NCBI GenBank assembly: GCA_031271175.1
Contig: JAISWE010000159.1
Span: 1 to 33,560, forward strand
Direction: 5' to 3'
Length of the DNA: 33,560 bases
Source: Bacteroidales bacterium
GTDB taxonomy: Bacteria; Bacteroidota; Bacteroidia; Bacteroidales; UBA4181
Part shown: positions 28,938 through 33,560 of the stretch, in pieces
Layout of the letters: every line of letters begins with the position of its first letter
How positions within the stretch are numbered: the first letter of the stretch is position 1
Position numbers and translations under genes: made by a program
Notes under the pieces: model-generated
The model's input: only the letters and a program-made list of their open reading frames with translations
What the model was told of the DNA's origin: nothing
The model's database searches: none

Positions 28938-29537
28938 TTATTCACCGACAACGACTTTTGGATAGCGGATAATTTTTTCGTGCAATACATATCCTTTTTG
29001 TATTATGTCAATGACTTTTCCTTTCTGGTCTTCCGACAGTGCGGGGATTTTAGTCACCGCTTCGTGGAGATCGGCGTTAAAATGTTCGCCTAAAGCCTTT
29101 ATTTCGGAAACGCCGCTGTTGGACAGAAAATCCAATAATTTACCATATATGAGGTTCATGCCTGTTTTTATTGATTCGATGTCGCCGGATTTGTCAATGG
29201 CTATCAGCCCGCGTTCGAAATCGTCCACTACCGGCAATAAGTCCTTGAGCAGCGATTCACCTGCCGTACGCATCAGTTCCATTTTTTCGCGGAGCGTCCG
29301 TTTGCGCGAATTGTCAAATTCCGCCGCCAGCCGCAGATACCTGTCCTGCCATTCTGCCGCTTTGTCGGTCGGTTCTTCCGTTACCGCCGCCGCATCCGTA
29401 TCCGCATCTACTGTATTTTCGCTGTCTGCTACCGTATTTTTGGTATCCACCGTACTTTCGTACGCAGGATCGTTTTCTCCGACAGGCTTTTCCGGTCGGA
29501 TATTATCGGCCTGATGTTTCGGATGTTTTTTGGTCAT
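28938..29537 (-). CDS. grpE: Nucleotide exchange factor GrpE
   Basis: [49 protein letters not shown]...[20 protein letters not shown]...[18 protein letters not shown]. Confidence 0.95.
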   Translation of the reverse strand: MTKKHPKHQADNIRPEKPVGENDPAYESTVDTKNTVADSENTVDADTDAAAVTEEPTDKAAEWQDRYLRLAAEFDNSRKRTLREKMELMRTAGESLLKDLLPVVDDFERGLIAIDKSGDIESIKTGMNLIYGKLLDFLSNSGVSEIKALGEHFNADLHEAVTKIPALSEDQKGKVIDIIQKGYVLHEKIIRYPKVVVGE

Positions 29538-29629
29538 AGTATATTATTTTTGATAAGCATTCCTTTAGCAAAATTATGGTGGATGTTAATACAAAAAATT
29601 TGCCAAAACGTTTTTCGGAAGGAATGACA

Positions 29630-29662
29630 GCCATATTGTCCGACATGAATGGACAATATGGC
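29630..29662. promoter_or_regulatory. 12-bp perfect inverted repeat GCCATATTGTCC-N9-GGACAATATGGC
   Basis: Arms 29630-29641 and 29651-29662 are exact reverse complements; 93 bp upstream of the grpE start, between purA and grpE. Confidence 0.5.
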
Positions 29663-29799
29663 AGATAATGCTTCACTGTCAATTGACATGACATTTTGAG
29701 ATACCCCCCCCATATTTTATACATCAATATGGAATCGAGAATTGAAGGATGCACTCTCCCGAATGGCCTGTGGGGTGGCGATGTTCCGCAGGTACGTTC

Positions 29800-31059
29800 T
29801 TACCTGATGATGGTTTTTTCCCGTGCGGGACTTACCGAGATGATTTTGAAAGGCACTCCGGTTTCCTGTTCGATGAAGGACAGGTAATCCTTCAGTTCTG
29901 TCGGCAGATCATCGTAGGTGGAATGATGGCTGATATCGCTGCCCCAGCCGCTCATTTCCTTGTAAACCGGTGTGATGTCGGTATTTACGTCAAACGGTAT
30001 CTGGTCTGTCAATTGTCCGTTGATTTTATAATGTGTGCAGATTTTGACGGTGGAAAACCCCGACAGGACGTCGGCTTTGGTCATGATGAGGGCGGTAGCG
30101 CCATTGATCATGATGGAATATTTGAGGGCGGGCAGGTCTAACCAGCCGCACCGGCGTGGGCGTCCCGTAGTGGCGCCAAATTCGCCGCCTTTTCGGCGGA
30201 GTTGTTCGCCTGTCTCGTCGAAGAGTTCTGTCGGGAAAGGGCCGCTGCCTACGCGCGTGCAATAGGCTTTTACGATGCCGAAGACTTCCCCGATGCGGGA
30301 AGGCGGAACGCCCAGCCCCGTACAGGCGCCGGCGCATACCGTATTGGACGAGGTGACAAACGGATACGAACCGAAATCGATGTCCAGCATGGTGCCTTGT
30401 GCTCCTTCCGCCAGTATGCTCTTGTTTTCGGACAGATAGCGATTGATGAGATACTCGCTGTCCACAGCGGTAAAACGCTTGAGAAGGTCAATGGCGGCGA
30501 ACCATTCCTTTTCTTCCGTCCGGTAATCGGACTGGTAATCGTACAGTTGCAGTTGTTTCAGGTGTTCGTCAACCAGTTTTTGATAACGCGCTCTGAAATC
30601 GGGCATAAAAGTATCGCCTACCCTCAATCCGTTACGGCCTGTTTTGTCCCGGTAGGTAGGGCCGATGCCTTTCAGCGTGGAACCGATTTTCGACTTTCCC
30701 ATGGATGCCTCCGATGCAGCGTCGAGCAGACGATGAGTAGGCAATATCAAATGTGCTTTGCGTGAAATAAACAGGTTTTGCAAATCTGTCTTCCTGTCAT
30801 TCAACGCTTCAATTTCTTTTTTAAACACAATGGGGTCTATGACTACGCCATTGCCGATAATATTGATTTTTTCGGGATGGAAAATTCCCGACGGAATGGT
30901 GTGCAATACATGCTTAATTCCGTTAAATTCAAGTGAATGTCCTGCATTAGGACCGCCCTGAAAACGCGCCACTACATCATAATGCGGTGTCAGGAAATCC
31001 ACTACTTTGCCCTTGCCTTCGTCGCCCCACTGGAGGCCTAATAATACGTCCAATTTCAT
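29800..31059 (-). CDS. purA: Adenylosuccinate synthetase
   Basis: MKLDVLLGLQWGDEGKGKVVDFLTPHYDVVARFQGGPNAGHSL, EGAQGTMLDIDFGSYPFVTSSNT, GATTGRPRRCGWLD. ATG at 31059 preferred over TTG at 31074. Confidence 0.96.
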   Translation of the reverse strand: MKLDVLLGLQWGDEGKGKVVDFLTPHYDVVARFQGGPNAGHSLEFNGIKHVLHTIPSGIFHPEKINIIGNGVVIDPIVFKKEIEALNDRKTDLQNLFISRKAHLILPTHRLLDAASEASMGKSKIGSTLKGIGPTYRDKTGRNGLRVGDTFMPDFRARYQKLVDEHLKQLQLYDYQSDYRTEEKEWFAAIDLLKRFTAVDSEYLINRYLSENKSILAEGAQGTMLDIDFGSYPFVTSSNTVCAGACTGLGVPPSRIGEVFGIVKAYCTRVGSGPFPTELFDETGEQLRRKGGEFGATTGRPRRCGWLDLPALKYSIMINGATALIMTKADVLSGFSTVKICTHYKINGQLTDQIPFDVNTDITPVYKEMSGWGSDISHHSTYDDLPTELKDYLSFIEQETGVPFKIISVSPAREKTIIR

Positions 31060-31199
31060 TCGATATGCTGTCAATACAAAAAATTATCGTTCACTTGTTG
31101 CCGCAGTAAACGATGCTACAAAGAAAGTAAAAAGTTTGTTTCGATATACCATCAACGTGAAAAAAAATTAAAAAATCTTCGGATAATGTTTTTTTCCTG

Positions 31200-31207
31200 T
31201 ACTTTTG
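31200..31207 (+). promoter_or_regulatory. TACTTTTG -7 box upstream of folB
   Basis: Exact TAnnTTTG match 20 bp before the ATG at 31228. Confidence 0.4.
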
Positions 31208-31227
31208 CCGAAAAAATATAGAAAGAG

Positions 31228-31638
31228 ATGGGCAGGATTTTTCTCGAAGGAATGGAATTTCATGCTTTCCACGGCTGTTTCCCGCAGGAAAGAGAAACGG
31301 GGAACCGCTTTGTAGTGGATGTTGAGTTGGAAACCGGCATGGAAGTCGCCGCAGAAAGCGACTGTCTCGAAGATACGGTGAATTATGCCGAAATTTACGC
31401 ACTGGTACTGCGGGAAATGGCCGTTCCGTCGAATTTGCTGGAACACGTTTGCGGCCGCATCCTGAAGCAGATCATGACCGCCTTTCCCCGTATCCGGCGG
31501 GCGGAAGTGAAGATAGCCAAGATGCATCCACCCGAAATGGGAAAATTGCGGAATGTCGCCGTCAGCCTGCATGACGTCAGCATCCCCGGACAATCGTTTT
31601 GCAAAAAAAACGTTAAAAACACGCCCGGCAAGCAATAA
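31228..31638 (+). CDS. folB: Dihydroneopterin aldolase
   Basis: IFLEGMEFHAFHGCFPQERETGNRFVVDVELETGMEVAAESDCLEDTVNYAEIYALV typical FolB. Confidence 0.9.
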   Translation: MGRIFLEGMEFHAFHGCFPQERETGNRFVVDVELETGMEVAAESDCLEDTVNYAEIYALVLREMAVPSNLLEHVCGRILKQIMTAFPRIRRAEVKIAKMHPPEMGKLRNVAVSLHDVSIPGQSFCKKNVKNTPGKQ

Positions 31639-31706
31639 TTTTACTATTTTTGGGGAAAATTTCAGTCACAGGTCAAAAATCGGAATTTTATCAAAATTTT
31701 ATCAGT

Positions 31707-33179
31707 ATGAAAATCTTGTATCAATCGAAAATTATACCGCTGTTGTTGCTTGTTTCCTTTCCTGTTTTTTCGCAGGAATATGAGATAAAAATAGCTGTTA
31801 ACAGCCCGGGCGATACCGTTATCATGGGCTATTATTTTGCCAAGAACAGCTCTATGATACCCGAAGACACCTGCATACTGGACAAGTCCGGCAAGGGCGT
31901 GTTCCGGGGAAAACAGAAACTGGATCGAGGCCTGTATTTTTTCATCATCAACAAAAGGAAAAAATTTGATTTTGTAATGGGCGACGAACAAAAGTTCGAA
32001 ATCAAAGCCGATACGAGCGATCTCATCAGCAATACCACCGCCAAGGGGTCAAAGGAAAACGAAATATTTTTTGATTTCCAGCGAACCAACCTTCGACAGG
32101 GAGTGCAACTGCACGAATTGCGCCAAGCACTCGAAGCGGCGGAAAAAGAAGGAAACAGGGAAAAACAGACCGAAATACGCGCCCGCATGCAGGAACTTCA
32201 CAAGGATCGCATCGCTTACCTGCAACAACTGATCGACGCCCATCCCGGGCTGTTTGTCACCAAATTCCTCAACACGCTGATACCGACGGAACAAAGGCTA
32301 CCCGATTATCCGCGCGACGAAGCAGGCAATATCACCGACTCAACCTATCTGTACCGCTGGTACAGGGCGCATTTCTTCGACGACCTGAACATTTACGATC
32401 CCGACATGCTTCGTACGCCGCTGTATGAAGAAAAACTGATGACTTTTTTTGCCAAAATCCCGCAGCATCCGGATACCATCATTGCGGAAGCGGACAAGAT
32501 ACTGGAAAAAACGCTGTCCGAACCTGCCGTTTTCCGGTGCGTACTGGTGCTGCTGTTCAATCATTATACCAAAAGCCAAATAATGGTACATGAAAACATC
32601 TGGGTACATCTGGCCAAAAAATGGTACATTCCTCATGCCTCGTGGGCGGCGCCCGATTATGTCGAAAATCTGAAAAAGGAAGTGGACAAGCGTGCCTCCA
32701 ATCTAATTGGAATGCACGCGCCGCCCATGGAAATGCTCATGACGCTTCCACCCGACCATTTCAGGGCAGCCGCATTGGACACCGCCATCAAGTTCGACCT
32801 CCACGCAGGAATAAATATCAAGGATTTCAGGCAAAGCCTCAAAGGAAAATATACTGCCATCCTTTTTTGGGACATCTCATGCAGTCATTGCCGGAAAACC
32901 ATTCAGGACTTGTACGCCGAATATGAGAAACTAAAGGACAAAGGACTGACCGTCATTACCGTGATGACCGTCCCCACAAAGGAATCCAAAGGCAAGTGGG
33001 TCGATTTTATCAACGAACACCAGATGTTCGGATGGACTAACGGATGGAGTCCATACAGCGCCAAATACCGCACCACCTATGATGTCGCTCAGACACCGCT
33101 GCTTTTTCTTCTCGACGAAAATGAAAACATCATCGGCAAACGACTGACACCCGACCAGCTTGGCATGTTAATCAATTAA
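31707..33179 (+). CDS. DUF5106-like / thioredoxin-like (redoxin) secreted protein
   Basis: Signal peptide MKILYQSKIIPLLLLVSFPVFSQEYEI; C-terminal ILFWDISCSHCRKTIQDLYAEYEKLKDKGLTVITV (CxxC) and TPLLFLLDENENIIGKRL. ATG 31707 lies downstream of a TATTTTTG box (31645-31652). Confidence 0.82.
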   Translation: MKILYQSKIIPLLLLVSFPVFSQEYEIKIAVNSPGDTVIMGYYFAKNSSMIPEDTCILDKSGKGVFRGKQKLDRGLYFFIINKRKKFDFVMGDEQKFEIKADTSDLISNTTAKGSKENEIFFDFQRTNLRQGVQLHELRQALEAAEKEGNREKQTEIRARMQELHKDRIAYLQQLIDAHPGLFVTKFLNTLIPTEQRLPDYPRDEAGNITDSTYLYRWYRAHFFDDLNIYDPDMLRTPLYEEKLMTFFAKIPQHPDTIIAEADKILEKTLSEPAVFRCVLVLLFNHYTKSQIMVHENIWVHLAKKWYIPHASWAAPDYVENLKKEVDKRASNLIGMHAPPMEMLMTLPPDHFRAAALDTAIKFDLHAGINIKDFRQSLKGKYTAILFWDISCSHCRKTIQDLYAEYEKLKDKGLTVITVMTVPTKESKGKWVDFINEHQMFGWTNGWSPYSAKYRTTYDVAQTPLLFLLDENENIIGKRLTPDQLGMLIN

Positions 33180-33208
33180 TAATTAACAATTAATAATTAA
33201 TAATTGTT
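33174..33208. repeat. AT-rich short repeat (attaataattaacaattaataattaataattgtt)
   Basis: Overlapping AATTAAT/AATTAAC units with AACAATTA...TAATTGTT arms, at the junction between the redoxin stop and the OmpA remnant. Confidence 0.5.
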
Positions 33209-33210
33209 AG

Positions 33211-33437
33211 TTGATCCTTCCTTCCGTACATACCGACAACGCCGGCACGGATGAAGCGAACCGGCGCCTCTCGAATTTACGCGCCCAAGCGGTACGCGAC
33301 TATCTGGTGCATGAAGGCATAGCTCCCCAGCGCCTTACGTGTATCGCTTACGGCGCAACCCGTCCCGCGCTTCCAACGATACCGAAGAAGAACGCGCTAA
33401 AAACCGCCGCGTGGAAATGAAAATAACCTCGCGCTGA
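33211..33437 (+). pseudogene. Truncated, frameshifted OmpA-family C-terminal domain remnant
   Basis: HTDNAGTDEANRRLSNLRAQAVRDYLVHEGIAPQRLTCIAYGATRPA, then in another frame SNDTEEERAKNRRVEMKITSR*; together they make the OmpA C-terminal motif with one lesion near 33370 and no upstream part. Confidence 0.8.
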
Positions 33438-33446
33438 AAGCGCAAA

Positions 33447-33478
33447 AACCCCGCACAACCTGTTAGTCATGCGGGGTT
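33447..33478. terminator. Intrinsic terminator-like hairpin
   Basis: AACCCCGCA (33447-33455), 14-nt loop, TGCGGGGTT (33470-33478), flanked by A-run and T-rich sequence; between the OmpA remnant and the convergent gene. Confidence 0.65.
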
Positions 33479-33500
33479 CGTTTTAGTGCGGATTTACGAA

Positions 33501-33560
33501 TCAGTTATAGGCTGTTTCGCCGTGTTCGTAAATATCCAGCCCTTCTTCTTCTACTCTTTG
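33501..33560 (-). CDS. C-terminal end of a probable ammonium transporter (cut by window edge)
   Basis: Reverse-strand reading QRVEEEGLDIYEHGETAYN* resembles the Amt C-terminal tail (RV..EEE..GLD..EHGE.AY). Only 19 residues visible. Confidence 0.5.
   Translation of the reverse strand, partial: QRVEEEGLDIYEHGETAYN

Noticed and set aside
29704-29711. C8 homopolymer in the purA-grpE gap
   Set aside because: Could be phase-variable, but it is not in a coding region or between promoter elements I can support.

Overview
The window looks like a chromosomal segment of a Bacteroidales/Bacteroidetes-type bacterium, judged from the encoded protein families and from TAnnTTTG-type -7 promoter boxes. It is mostly housekeeping genes. 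In order: nitronate monooxygenase (partial, -), argG (-), gyrB, DUF3467, a purple-acid-phosphatase-like metallophosphoesterase, trmB, sufS, an OmpP1/FadL-like porin (-), a Tyr/Ser-rich low-complexity secreted protein (-), a CPA2-type cation/proton antiporter, atpD-atpC plus a coupled alpha/beta-hydrolase, a C-terminal remnant of a DUF4139 protein (-), cmk (-), DUF4294 (-), an FtsX/LolE-like permease, manA (-), a large DUF3352-like/propeller-like protein, ychF, an AlaX-YigZ(IMPACT) fusion, a TonB_C/CarboxypepD-type membrane protein (-) overlapping an ECF sigma factor (-), an orphan lipoprotein, dnaJ (-), grpE (-), purA (-), folB, a DUF5106/thioredoxin-like protein, a frameshifted OmpA C-terminal remnant, and the tail of a probable ammonium transporter (-). 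I saw no tRNA, rRNA, CRISPR or intact mobile element. The strongest candidate for something new is the in-frame fusion of an AlaX-type tRNA-editing domain to a YigZ/IMPACT domain, directly downstream of ychF. Secondary items are an alpha/beta-hydrolase with Asn at the predicted nucleophile position translationally coupled to atpC, two decayed gene remnants, a symmetric divergent promoter, and a 12-bp inverted repeat with 9-nt spacer upstream of grpE-dnaJ. All family calls are from reading the sequence; no database search was run.
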